A stretch of DNA of 7,971 bases, from assembly GCA_017503945.1 (NCBI GenBank), contig JAFVSB010000200.1, forward strand, positions 1-7,971, read 5' to 3'. Positions 1 through 6,971 of the stretch are shown here, in pieces. This stretch comes from Clostridia bacterium. GTDB lineage: Bacteria > Bacillota > Clostridia > UMGS1810. Position 1 is the stretch's first letter; each line of letters starts with the position of its first letter. Made by a program: the position numbers and the translations under genes. The notes beneath the pieces were generated by a model. It saw only the letters and a list, made by a program, of their open reading frames with translations, did no database searches and was not told the DNA's origin.

Positions 1-694
1 AATTATTGCAGATGCCGTGGGCAAGATTATATTCCCTCTCTGCCTGGGGCAATCTGAGATATATTGGTGATAAATCATAAAGATTATCAAAATCTGAATT
101 GAGTGCTCGCCTGAGAGCAACAGATGCAAGCGCCGACGCTCTTTGCATAGACAAGCTATTTGGGGCAACCAGCCAATTGGGATTATTAAAGCTCAAAATT
201 TTATCGCGATACTTGATGATGGCATCACCGGCAAAAACAACTTGCTTTTGAGAAAGTTCAATAAGAAGTTCGTCAAAATCCACAACTCGCTCAGAAACAA
301 ATTTGTTGCCATTTAAATATAGTGCATTATACACCTCATTACGGCGAGCATCAAAAATCGGACAAATTATCTTGTCAGTACCAAAAAATGAAGAAGCTAC
401 CTCATCGAGCGATGACACTCCAATTATTGGCCTTGACAAAGACTGTGCCAAAGTCTTCATGGCTGATATGCCTATCCTCAGACCGGTAAATGAACCCGGA
501 CCTAAAGCAACTGCAAAAACATCAATATCTTTGATTGTTAAAGAACAATGATTAAGGAGTGATTCGAGCATAGGCATTATTATCTGAGAATGCGCTCTTT
601 CGTTGCTGACCGTGTACTCTCCTAATATTCTGTTTTCATCACATACAGCAACCGTGGCATTAACTGATGAAGTATCCATTGCTAAAATATTCAT
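1..694 (-). CDS. tsaB: tRNA threonylcarbamoyladenosine biosynthesis protein TsaB (3' end cut by window edge)
   Basis: TsaB is the non-catalytic, ASKHA-fold partner of TsaD. With TsaE, the TsaB-TsaD complex transfers the threonylcarbamoyl group to A37 of ANN-decoding tRNAs in the cytoplasm. The visible 231 residues open with MNILAMDTSS, the family's N-terminal phosphate-binding-like strand. They continue with GPGSFTGLRIG at about 65-75, the family hallmark, DARRNEVY at 115-122, and a late PIYLRLPQAE at about 210-219 that normally lies very near the C-terminus. Family members are about 220-240 residues, so only a few residues and the stop should be missing. The ATG at 692-694 is preceded by AGAGGA at 702-707, lying in the last two codons of tsaE, and the gap to tsaE is 4 bases, so translation is probably coupled. 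In many Firmicutes rimI and tsaD come next, which I infer lie beyond the edge. Identification is firm. Confidence 0.95.
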   Translation of the reverse strand, partial: MNILAMDTSSVNATVAVCDENRILGEYTVSNERAHSQIIMPMLESLLNHCSLTIKDIDVFAVALGPGSFTGLRIGISAMKTLAQSLSRPIIGVSSLDEVASSFFGTDKIICPIFDARRNEVYNALYLNGNKFVSERVVDFDELLIELSQKQVVFAGDAIIKYRDKILSFNNPNWLVAPNSLSMQRASALASVALRRALNSDFDNLYDLSPIYLRLPQAEREYNLAHGICNN

Positions 695-698
695 TACT

Positions 699-1127
699 TT
701 ATCCTCTGTATTCTATTGTTATTTCTCGTGTATCATCGCTGATGTCCAATTGCTTTTTGATTGTTATCTCTACAAACGGGCAGTCAAGCTCGGGTTTAAT
801 TATATCTGCCCATTCAATGATAATGATTCCGTTTTGGGAAAGATAGTCTTCCCAACCGATATCATACAAATCTTCCATTGAAGAGAGTCTGTAAATATCA
901 AAATGAAACACAGGTATGCTGCCCTTGCGATATTCATTGGCAATTGTGAAAGTGGGGCTGGTGACAGTGTCAGTACAACCAAGACCTGATACAACTCCTG
1001 TGGTGAAAGCTGTTTTGCCGGCACCAAGGTCGCCATCGAGAGTAACTATCATACCGGGTTTTAAATTACTTGCAAATTCAAAAGCAAGCTTTTGAGTCTC
1101 CTCATACGAAGAAGTGATATATTTCAT
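699..1127 (-). CDS. tsaE: tRNA threonylcarbamoyladenosine biosynthesis ATPase TsaE
   Basis: TsaE is the small P-loop ATPase that drives cycles of the TsaB-TsaD complex during t6A37 formation on tRNA. The 142-residue product has the normal family length. Visible motifs are the Walker A loop GDLGAGKT (32-39), the switch-like TSPTFT (56-61) followed by NEY (64-66), HFDIYRL (75-81), and the terminal-half IIEWAD (103-108) where the family has its conserved E-W pair. The start ATG at 1125-1127 follows GGAGG at 1132-1136 with a short 4-base spacer. The stop TAA (699-701) lies 4 bases before tsaB, and fhs ends 15 bases upstream, placing the gene inside the operon. Nothing is missing or unusual. Identification is firm. 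Confidence 0.97.
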   Translation of the reverse strand: MKYITSSYEETQKLAFEFASNLKPGMIVTLDGDLGAGKTAFTTGVVSGLGCTDTVTSPTFTIANEYRKGSIPVFHFDIYRLSSMEDLYDIGWEDYLSQNGIIIIEWADIIKPELDCPFVEITIKKQLDISDDTREITIEYRG

Positions 1128-1142
1128 TTTGCCTCCAAAAAA

Positions 1143-2813
1143 TCAGAACAAGCCTACTATTTCACCATCATCGCTGATGTCTATGTTATTTGCAGCAGGA
1201 ACCTTGGGAAGACCGGGCATTGTCATAATGTCGCCTGTGAGTGCCACAACAAATCCTGCCCCGTTAGAAATGTTTACATCTCTTACAGTTATTTCAAAGC
1301 CTTCCGGTGCACCAAGAAGATTTGGATCATCAGACAGTGAGTATTGAGTCTTCGCCATACATACAGGAACCTTGTCAAGAGAAAGCTGTTCAAGTTTGGC
1401 GATTTTTTTGTTTGCTTTTGCGGTGTAATTAACCGAAGAAGCACCATAAATCTTTTTTGCAATTATGTCGATCTTCTCTTTTATTGAAAGCTTTTCATCA
1501 TATATAGGAGCAAAATTGGATTCAATATTATCTACTGTGTCACAGATGGTCTGAGCAAGCTCAATGCCACCCTCGCCGCCTTTAGCAAATACATCGGAGA
1601 AGCAAGCCTTAACACCAATGCTGTCGCAATAGTCCATGATAAACTGTTTTTCAGCTTCGGTGTCGGTGTCGAATGCGTTGATAGCAACAATAACGGGAAC
1701 ACCGTATTTTTTCATGTTATCTACATGCTTGCCGAGGTTGGCAATGCCAGATTTAAGCGCATCGAGATTTTCGGTCTTGAGTTCACTTTTGGCAACGCCG
1801 CCATTGTATTTGAGTGCACGGACAGTAGCAACAACAACAATTGCATTGGGGTTTAAATTGCCAACGCGGCATTTAATGTCGAGGAATTTTTCAGCACCGA
1901 GGTCTGCACCAAAGCCTGCCTCAGTGATGACATAATCTGCAAGCTTGAGTGCAAGCTTGGTGGCTCTGAGGCTGTTGCAACCATGCGCAATGTTGGCAAA
2001 AGGACCGCCGTGCATAAGACATGGTGTGTTTTCGAGAGTTTGAATGAGATTAGGATTGATGGCATCTTTAAGTAAAAGTGCCATTGCACCAGCAGCGTTT
2101 AGCTGACCTGCTGTAACAGGATTGCCACAGTTGTCATAGGCAACAATGATTTTGGAAAGTCGCTCTTTAAGATCAGAAAAATCAGAAGCAAGACAGAGAA
2201 TTGCCATAACTTCAGATGCAACTGTGATCATAAATCCGTCTTCACGAGGTACGCCATTAATTTTACCGCCAAGACCAACCACAATGTTTCTGAGAGCACG
2301 GTCATTCATATCGAGAACTCGCTTAAAAACTATGGAAGTGGTATCAATATTAAGCTCATTGCCCTGTTTGATATGGTTATCCAAAAGAGCAGCAAGGAGA
2401 TTGTGGGCACTGGTGATAGCATGCATATCGCCAGTAAAGTGCAGGTTGATATCTTCCATGGGCACAACCTGAGCGTATCCGCCGCCTGCTGCGCCACCTT
2501 TAACACCCATTACAGGACCAAGAGAAGGCTCTCTGAGGGCAATGATTGCTTTTTTGCCAAGCTTGCCCATAGCTTGTCCTATACCTACTGTGGTAGTCGT
2601 TTTTCCTTCACCTGCAGGAGTCGGGTTTATGGCAGTTACCAAAATAAGCTTGCCGTCTTTGTTGTTTTCAACTTTTTTGAAAACATCCTGAGTGATTTTA
2701 GCTTTGTATTTGCCATAATAATCAATGTCATTTTCGCCAAGGCCAATTTGAGAAGCAATCTTACTGATATGCTCCATTTTAGCGTTTTGTGCAATTTGAA
2801 TATCAGTTAACAC
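1143..2813 (-). CDS. fhs: Formate--tetrahydrofolate ligase (10-formyl-THF synthetase)
   Basis: This cytoplasmic enzyme makes 10-formyltetrahydrofolate from formate, tetrahydrofolate and ATP, supplying one-carbon units for purines and formyl-Met-tRNA. In acetogens it is also a step of the methyl branch of the Wood-Ljungdahl pathway, but nothing else of that pathway is present here. Numbered from the GTG start, the 556-residue protein has an N-terminal DIQIAQ segment, the ATP-binding loop TPAGEGKTT (65-73), REPSLGP (94-100) with a glycine-rich KGGAAGGGYAQVV run just after it, PMEDINLHFTGD (118-129), and the conserved C-terminal MTMPGLPK region ending in GLF. The length matches the usual clostridial enzyme. 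An upstream in-frame ATG at 2820-2822 would add three residues, but the AAAGGA ribosome site overlaps that ATG and sits 8 bases from the GTG at 2811-2813, so I chose GTG. The gene overlaps the ispF 3' end by 11 bases. Confidence 0.97.
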   Translation of the reverse strand: MLTDIQIAQNAKMEHISKIASQIGLGENDIDYYGKYKAKITQDVFKKVENNKDGKLILVTAINPTPAGEGKTTTTVGIGQAMGKLGKKAIIALREPSLGPVMGVKGGAAGGGYAQVVPMEDINLHFTGDMHAITSAHNLLAALLDNHIKQGNELNIDTTSIVFKRVLDMNDRALRNIVVGLGGKINGVPREDGFMITVASEVMAILCLASDFSDLKERLSKIIVAYDNCGNPVTAGQLNAAGAMALLLKDAINPNLIQTLENTPCLMHGGPFANIAHGCNSLRATKLALKLADYVITEAGFGADLGAEKFLDIKCRVGNLNPNAIVVVATVRALKYNGGVAKSELKTENLDALKSGIANLGKHVDNMKKYGVPVIVAINAFDTDTEAEKQFIMDYCDSIGVKACFSDVFAKGGEGGIELAQTICDTVDNIESNFAPIYDEKLSIKEKIDIIAKKIYGASSVNYTAKANKKIAKLEQLSLDKVPVCMAKTQYSLSDDPNLLGAPEGFEITVRDVNISNGAGFVVALTGDIMTMPGLPKVPAANNIDISDDGEIVGLF

Positions 2814-3297
2814 TATAATCATCCTTTCTGTTATCTAAAAGACAAATACAATGAGAGGATATCCCCTCTTCTCTGCCTTCAAATCCAAGTTTTTCGGTGG
2901 TAGTAGCTTTCACATTTACGCACGATGCATCCACTCCAAGGCAATCTGCAATGTTGGATATCATCTGGGCTGAATATGGTGAAATCTTTGGCTTTTGTGC
3001 AACAACGGTAGCATCAATGTTTACTATGTCATAGCCTTTACTACGGACTAACTCTGCCGTTTTTTTCAAAAGTATCATACTGCTGATGCCTTTGTATGCA
3101 GGGTCGGTATCGGGAAAATGCTTTCCTATATCACCAAGAGTTGCTGCGCCAAGAAGCGAGTCGGCAATTGCATGTAGCAACACATCGGCATCGGAATGAC
3201 CGAGCAGACCTTTTTCAAACGGTATATCCACACCGCCCACGATTAATTTGCGATCAGGCGCTAAGGCATGGACATCATATCCAAATCCGACTCTCAT
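2803..3297 (-). CDS. ispF: 2-C-methyl-D-erythritol 2,4-cyclodiphosphate synthase
   Basis: IspF is the homotrimeric zinc enzyme of the MEP pathway that cyclises 4-diphosphocytidyl-methylerythritol 2-phosphate, releasing CMP. The 164-residue product is of normal length (about 155-165). It shows the metal ligands D8 and H10 in GYDVH and H42 in LLHAIAD, the active-site HSDAD (34-38), GDIGKHFPDTD (55-65), and the C-terminal TTTEKLGF (132-139) with GREEGI (141-146). The start ATG overlaps the ispD stop by one base (TAATG at 3295-3299) and is preceded by AGGAG six bases upstream, a classic termination-reinitiation junction. The last codons hold the ribosome site of fhs. Adjacent ispD and ispF make successive or near-successive MEP steps; the intervening enzyme IspE is not in this window. 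Identification is firm. Confidence 0.97.
   Translation of the reverse strand: MRVGFGYDVHALAPDRKLIVGGVDIPFEKGLLGHSDADVLLHAIADSLLGAATLGDIGKHFPDTDPAYKGISSMILLKKTAELVRSKGYDIVNIDATVVAQKPKISPYSAQMISNIADCLGVDASCVNVKATTTEKLGFEGREEGISSHCICLLDNRKDDYSVN
2811..2827 (-). promoter_or_regulatory. Ribosome binding site that decides the fhs start
   Basis: On the minus strand AAAGGA occupies 2827-2822, followed by an 8-base spacer and GTG at 2813-2811. The last A of this site is also the first base of the in-frame ATG at 2822-2820, so that ATG has no usable spacing from it, and I see no other good purine-rich site further upstream. The GTG therefore fits as the real start. The site lies inside the last codons of ispF, which suggests translational coupling. 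Confidence 0.65.
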
Positions 3298-3995
3298 TAA
3301 AATCTCCTGCCTTTCAAAAATTCTCCTGCGAGAATTAAATCCGAGGGCGTGGTAACCTTAATATTAGTGTAGCTGCCCTCCACAATTTTTACAACCATGC
3401 CGACTCTTTCGGCAAGGGCGCAATCGTCAGTGGCTTCAAAGCCTGAATGTAATGCCTGCGTGTGTGCATCAATGATATCGGCCACATCGAAAGCCTGAGG
3501 AGTCTGTATGTGCCAGAGATTTTGCCTGTCAATAGTTTTAATTATGGCCTGGCTTTCAGAATCGGCAAGCTTGATGGTATCATTCACTCTTACACCCAAT
3601 GCACATGCTGATGAAGCTTTGAGAGTGTCAAAGAGCTTATATATATCTTCAACAGAAAGACAACATCTGACTGCATCATGAATCATGACATACTTAAAAT
3701 CAGATACCTTTTGCAAACCCTCATATACAGAGTTCTGCCTGGTTGCTCCACCTGAAACAATTTCAATGGGAACATCAGAAGAAATGGAAGTGACCAGTTT
3801 TTGGGTGTGGTCTATATAATCTTTATTGCACACAACAACTATCTTCTGAGCCAATTTGCACTCAAGAAAAGCGCGCAAAGTGTGTTGTATAATTTCTATA
3901 CCATTGACTTTCAAAAATTGTTTGGGGATTTCACTCCCCATTCTCTGACCGCTGCCACCGGCAACAATCACAACTGCCAAAGTCCTATTGCTCAT
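3297..3995 (-). CDS. ispD: 2-C-methyl-D-erythritol 4-phosphate cytidylyltransferase
   Basis: IspD couples CTP to methylerythritol 4-phosphate, giving CDP-methylerythritol in the MEP isoprenoid pathway. The 232-residue product has normal length. Seen motifs are the nucleotide-binding VAGGSGQRMG (11-20) with PKQF (24-27), GGATRQNSV (82-90), HDAVR (106-110), VNDTIK (137-142), IDRQNLWHIQTPQAF (155-169), TDD (189-191) and NIKVTTPSDL (211-220). These include the expected Thr (140), Arg (157) and Lys (213) active-site residues. One oddity is that HDA-R is followed by Cys-Cys (111-112), where most family members have Pro first. The start ATG (3993-3995) follows GGAG at a 6-base spacing and lies 14 bases after thrC. 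The gene ends in the TAATG overlap with ispF. The protein appears intact and functional. Confidence 0.96.
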   Translation of the reverse strand: MSNRTLAVVIVAGGSGQRMGSEIPKQFLKVNGIEIIQHTLRAFLECKLAQKIVVVCNKDYIDHTQKLVTSISSDVPIEIVSGGATRQNSVYEGLQKVSDFKYVMIHDAVRCCLSVEDIYKLFDTLKASSACALGVRVNDTIKLADSESQAIIKTIDRQNLWHIQTPQAFDVADIIDAHTQALHSGFEATDDCALAERVGMVVKIVEGSYTNIKVTTPSDLILAGEFLKGRRF

Positions 3996-4009
3996 ACCAT
4001 ACTCCGAAA

Positions 4010-5506
4010 TCAGTTAAGAAATTTATCGGTTTGCACTCGCATGTCTTCTTTGTTGCACACATCATTGAAGCGCACAGCTTTTGTTTTAAGTTCGGAAAGC
4101 TGCACGGGAATCTCAATGTTGCCTTCTTGTGCAAGAATTTCGAGAAGCTCAAATTCATCTTTGCCATCAAGGCAGGTTTTTGGCGAAATTGCAGAAATTA
4201 CTGCCTCATTAAATTTAAACGGGTTGGCAGTAGATGCAACAACTGTGATGGTATTGTCGCCTGTTTCTTGAACATATTTTTCATACACATTGAGAGCAAC
4301 GGCGGTGTGCGTGTCTACCACATAAGAATATTTATTGAAATATTTTGCGATGGTTTGGGAGGTTGCAGTATCGTCGCAACATCCTGCAACGAATATTTCT
4401 TTGATTTTTGCTTTTACATCATCAGAAACGGTGTATTTGCCATTAGCTTCAAGTTCAGACATATAGCCTCTGATGATTTCGTCATTTCTGTCTGTAAGAT
4501 GGAAAAGAAGTCTTTCAAGATTGCTGGATATGAGAATATCCATTGACGGTGATGCAGTGGTATAAAAAGTTCTGTTGCGGTCATATACCCCTGTGTTGAT
4601 AAAATCTGTGAGAACATTGTTGCTGTTGGATGCGCAAATGAGCTTATTTACAGGTAAACCCATCTGGGATGCATAATATGCAGCAAGGATATTGCCAAAG
4701 TTACCTGTGGGAACAACAATGTTTATTTTGTCACCATTATTTATTTTATTATTTTTCAGCAAATCGCAATATGCAGAAAAATAATATACAATCTGAGGAG
4801 CAAGCCTGCCCCAGTTGATAGAGTTGGCCGAAGAAAAAGTATAGCCGCGTGAACTGAGTTCTTTTTTGTATTCTTCATTTGTAAATATCTTCTTGACACC
4901 CGTTTGAGCATCATCGAAGTTGCCATTAACTGCACACACAGACACATTTTTACCGTCTTGCGTGGTCATTTGAAGCTTTTGAATATCAGAAACGCCATCT
5001 ACAGGATAGAAAACCTGAATTCTCGTGCCTTCAACATCTTTAAATCCTTCAAGTGCGGCTTTGCCGGTGTCGCCCGATGTTGCCACAAGGATAACAACTT
5101 CATTGTTTTCACCATTTTTGCTAATTGCAAGCTTAAGCAGATATGGAAGAATCTGAAGTGCCATATCTTTGAAAGCACATGTGGGACCATGCCACAATTC
5201 CAAAATATTGAGTGTGTCATCTAAAGAACACACGGGTGCTGTGTTGTCAGAGCCAAATTTTTCTGCGCTATATGCATTTTGTGCACAATATGAAAGCTCG
5301 TCTGTTGTGTAATCGGTCAAAAACATACCAAGAATTTTTGCGGCTCTATCAGCATATTTAAGCTCAGCAAGCGAAGCAATCTCATCTGAAGAAATCTGAG
5401 GAATAGATGCCGGAACATATAATCCACCTTCGGGAGATATGCCGTTGTTGATTGCCTGCGCGGCACTTACATTAACGGCACTGTTTCTGGTGCTCTGATA
5501 TTTCAT
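4010..5506 (-). CDS. thrC: Threonine synthase
   Basis: ThrC is the pyridoxal-phosphate enzyme converting O-phospho-L-homoserine to L-threonine, the last step of threonine synthesis. The 498-residue product fits the long bacterial threonine synthase type with an extra N-terminal segment (NNGISPEGGLYVP at 20-32). Key motifs are WHGPTCAFKDMALQ (105-118), whose Lys113 should form the Schiff base with PLP, ATSGDTGKAA (142-151), ANSINWGRL (227-235), PTGNFGN (266-272; phosphate-binding loop of PLP), and SPSMDILISSNLERLLF (319-335). The start ATG (5504-5506) has GGAGG nine bases upstream. tyrS ends 24 bases upstream and ispD begins 14 bases downstream, with no hairpin between. No other threonine or homoserine genes (hom, thrB) are in view, so thrC is separated from its usual pathway neighbours. 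Confidence 0.96.
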   Translation of the reverse strand: MKYQSTRNSAVNVSAAQAINNGISPEGGLYVPASIPQISSDEIASLAELKYADRAAKILGMFLTDYTTDELSYCAQNAYSAEKFGSDNTAPVCSLDDTLNILELWHGPTCAFKDMALQILPYLLKLAISKNGENNEVVILVATSGDTGKAALEGFKDVEGTRIQVFYPVDGVSDIQKLQMTTQDGKNVSVCAVNGNFDDAQTGVKKIFTNEEYKKELSSRGYTFSSANSINWGRLAPQIVYYFSAYCDLLKNNKINNGDKINIVVPTGNFGNILAAYYASQMGLPVNKLICASNSNNVLTDFINTGVYDRNRTFYTTASPSMDILISSNLERLLFHLTDRNDEIIRGYMSELEANGKYTVSDDVKAKIKEIFVAGCCDDTATSQTIAKYFNKYSYVVDTHTAVALNVYEKYVQETGDNTITVVASTANPFKFNEAVISAISPKTCLDGKDEFELLEILAQEGNIEIPVQLSELKTKAVRFNDVCNKEDMRVQTDKFLN

Positions 5507-5530
5507 TTGATTAAACCTCCGAATAATATA

Positions 5531-6757
5531 TTAGTCGAGAACAACACGATGGAAGACTTTTTTACCTTTTTTGATTATAGCTTCACCATTTTCAAAATCG
5601 GCATCGGTAAGCATATAATTAACATCGGAAACTTTGTTTGCATTGAGGCTAACACCGCCCTGCTGAATAAGTCTTCTGCCCTCACCTTTTGATGCAAGGA
5701 TTCCTGTTTTGACCATGCAATCAAGTATGGACAATCCGCCACAAACTTCACTTGCAGAGATTTTGGTTGTGGGCATATTTTCAGATGCATTGCCTGCACC
5801 AAAGATAGCTTCTGCTGCTGCCTGAGCTTTATCGGCTTCTTCCTGACCATGAACAAGCTTTGTAACTTCATAGGCAAGCACTTTTTTGGCTTTGTTGATT
5901 TCGGCGTCTTTATACTCAGCCATAGCTTCGATTTCCTCAAGAGGAAGGAACGTGAGAAGTTTGAGGCACTTAATAACATCTGCATCATCAACATTTACCC
6001 AATATTGATAGAAATCATATGGAGAAGTTTTGGCAGGATCAAGCCACAAAGCACCGCTTTGTGTTTTGCCCATTTTTTTGCCTTCGCTGTTGGTGAGAAG
6101 AGTGAAGGTCATGCCATATACTTGCTTTTGATCTTTACGACGGCAAAGATCAATACCACCGAGAATATTGCTCCACTGATCATCACCGCCAAGCTCGATT
6201 TTACAATCATATTCTCTGCTGAGCATGAGAAAATCGTAGCTTTGCATGAGCATATAGTTAAATTCGAGGAACGAGAGTCCCTTTTCAAGGCGCTGCTTAA
6301 AGCACTCTGCTGTGAGCATTTTGTTAACAGAAAAGCATGAGCCTATATCTCGGAGAAAGTCTACATAATTAAGCTTTAAAAGCCAATCGGCATTATTTAC
6401 CATGATGGCCTTTCCATCTGAAAAATCAATTACACTTGAGAGCTGTTTTTTAAAGCACTCACAGTTGTGATTGATAATATCGGCAGTCATCATCTGGCGC
6501 ATGTCTGTACGGCCTGAAGGGTCACCGATGTGGCCTGTGCCGCCGCCGACGAGTGCAATAGGTCTATGGCCATGCATCTGCATGTGCCTCATAACAACCA
6601 TCTGAAGGAAATGACCAACATGAAGACTATCGGCAGTGGGATCAAATCCAATATAAAAAGTTACTTTTTCATTGGCAAGAAGGTTGCGGATTTCTTCTTC
6701 GTGGGTAACTTGTGCTATAAGACCTCTTTCTTTTAGCACATCATAAACATTTCTCAT
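5531..6757 (-). CDS. tyrS: Tyrosyl-tRNA synthetase
   Basis: This class I aminoacyl-tRNA synthetase charges tRNA-Tyr with tyrosine. The 408-residue product has the usual bacterial length and domain order. The Rossmann catalytic domain carries YIGFDPTADSLHVGH (35-49; HIGH signature as HVGH), NYMLMQSYDF (167-176) with the tyrosine-binding Tyr, Gln and Asp, GGDDQWSN (190-197), and the KMSKS-equivalent KMGKT (228-232). A helical domain follows, then a C-terminal S4 RNA-binding domain from about 345 (GILASKGEGRRLIQQGGVSLN). The start ATG (6755-6757) is preceded by AGGAGG at a 5-base spacing. It is the first gene of the minus-strand operon. No T-box leader is present, though many Firmicute tyrS genes have one. 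Identification is firm. Confidence 0.98.
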   Translation of the reverse strand: MRNVYDVLKERGLIAQVTHEEEIRNLLANEKVTFYIGFDPTADSLHVGHFLQMVVMRHMQMHGHRPIALVGGGTGHIGDPSGRTDMRQMMTADIINHNCECFKKQLSSVIDFSDGKAIMVNNADWLLKLNYVDFLRDIGSCFSVNKMLTAECFKQRLEKGLSFLEFNYMLMQSYDFLMLSREYDCKIELGGDDQWSNILGGIDLCRRKDQKQVYGMTFTLLTNSEGKKMGKTQSGALWLDPAKTSPYDFYQYWVNVDDADVIKCLKLLTFLPLEEIEAMAEYKDAEINKAKKVLAYEVTKLVHGQEEADKAQAAAEAIFGAGNASENMPTTKISASEVCGGLSILDCMVKTGILASKGEGRRLIQQGGVSLNANKVSDVNYMLTDADFENGEAIIKKGKKVFHRVVLD

Positions 6758-6807
6758 AAGTTCCTCCTATATATACATAAAAATATCATTATACATTACA
6801 ACATATT

Positions 6808-6836
6808 ATTATATATCAAATTTCTATATAATGCAA
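6808..6836 (-). promoter_or_regulatory. Probable sigma-A-type promoter of the tyrS operon
   Basis: On the minus strand a perfect -10 box TATAAT lies at 6813-6808. A -35-like TTGCAT at 6836-6831 is 17 bases upstream, the ideal spacing. The -35 matches consensus at only three of six positions, so the promoter may be moderate or helped by a regulator. Transcription would start near 6801, giving a leader of about 44 bases that contains the tyrS ribosome site. AT-rich surroundings produce other TATA-like strings, so the exact choice is uncertain. Confidence 0.5.
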
Positions 6837-6847
6837 GCAAAACTTGC
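6833..6847. repeat. Small inverted repeat overlapping the tyrS -35 region
   Basis: GCAAG (6833-6837) and CTTGC (6843-6847) form a perfect 5-base inverted repeat around a 5-base A-rich centre. The right-hand portion on the minus strand overlaps the -35 box of the tyrS promoter. It could be an operator or chance. It is too short and not followed by a T run in either direction, so it is not a terminator. Confidence 0.3.
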
Positions 6848-6914
6848 CATAATAATCTATAACTATTTTGTATAATTTAACAATGTTCAAATATCATCAT
6901 TAGGAAACAACATA

Positions 6915-6944
6915 TTGACACAAACGAGCAATCTGTGTTATACT
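6915..6944 (+). promoter_or_regulatory. Sigma-A-type promoter of the Dabb-DtxR unit
   Basis: A perfect -35 TTGACA lies at 6915-6920. After 18 bases comes TATACT at 6939-6944 (five of six matches), preceded by TGT, making an extended -10. Transcription would start near 6951, about 21 bases before the ATG at 6972, which leaves just enough room for the GGAGG ribosome site at 6959-6963. This is the best promoter in the window. Confidence 0.8.
6918..6938. repeat. Inverted repeat between -35 and -10 boxes
   Basis: ACACA (6918-6922) and TGTGT (6934-6938) form a 5-base inverted repeat with an 11-base centre, spanning 21 bases. It fills the space between the -35 and -10 boxes of the Dabb-DtxR promoter, where a bound repressor would block polymerase. 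The arms do not match the classic DtxR or MntR operator sequences I know, so it may be chance. Confidence 0.25.
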
Positions 6945-6971
6945 TTAAAGCAATTAATGGAGGTGGTTTAT

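Larger units (their letters stand above)
1..6836 (-). other. Apparent seven-gene operon tyrS-thrC-ispD-ispF-fhs-tsaE-tsaB
   Basis: Seven genes share one strand with junctions of 24, 14, -1, -11, 15 and 4 bases, and no hairpin-plus-T-run separates any pair. Three junctions look translationally coupled: ispD-ispF by TAATG, ispF-fhs by an 11-base overlap, and tsaE-tsaB by a ribosome site inside tsaE. The only promoter I can support lies upstream of tyrS; internal promoters within coding sequence cannot be excluded. The operon continues past the left edge. Confidence 0.75.

Noticed and set aside
2373..2810. Plus-strand open frame of 145 residues inside fhs
   Set aside because: It is antisense to a firmly identified gene, resembles no family, and has no promoter or ribosome site that I can support.
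3801..4271. Plus-strand open frame of 156 residues spanning the thrC-ispD junction
   Set aside because: It is antisense to two conserved genes and has no recognisable domain.
6168..6188. TyrRS motif GGDDQWSN differing from the common GGSDQWGN
   Set aside because: Ser at this position is common in Firmicute tyrosyl-tRNA synthetases as I recall them, so it does not suggest altered function.
5849..6340. Plus-strand open frame of 163 residues inside tyrS
   Set aside because: It is antisense to the conserved tyrS catalytic domain and has no family resemblance.
6844..6876. Second plus-strand promoter with TTGCCA and TATAAT
   Set aside because: The two boxes are separated by 21 bases, too far for normal sigma-A use, and a much better promoter lies closer to the gene at 6972.
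6856..6883. Alternative minus-strand promoter (TTGTTA, 16 bases, TATAGA) upstream of tyrS
   Set aside because: Both boxes match consensus at only four of six positions in very AT-rich sequence; the downstream TATAAT with 17-base spacing is better, though this could be a minor start.
6915..6971. Upstream TTG start that would lengthen the Dabb protein by 19 residues
   Set aside because: The TTG is the first half of the -35 box and lies before the likely transcription start; the ATG at 6972 has a perfect ribosome site and gives the usual Dabb N-terminus.
6758..6971. Possible riboswitch or small RNA in the divergent intergenic region
   Set aside because: The region is AT-rich with no stable long stem, no T-box core and very short leaders on both sides.
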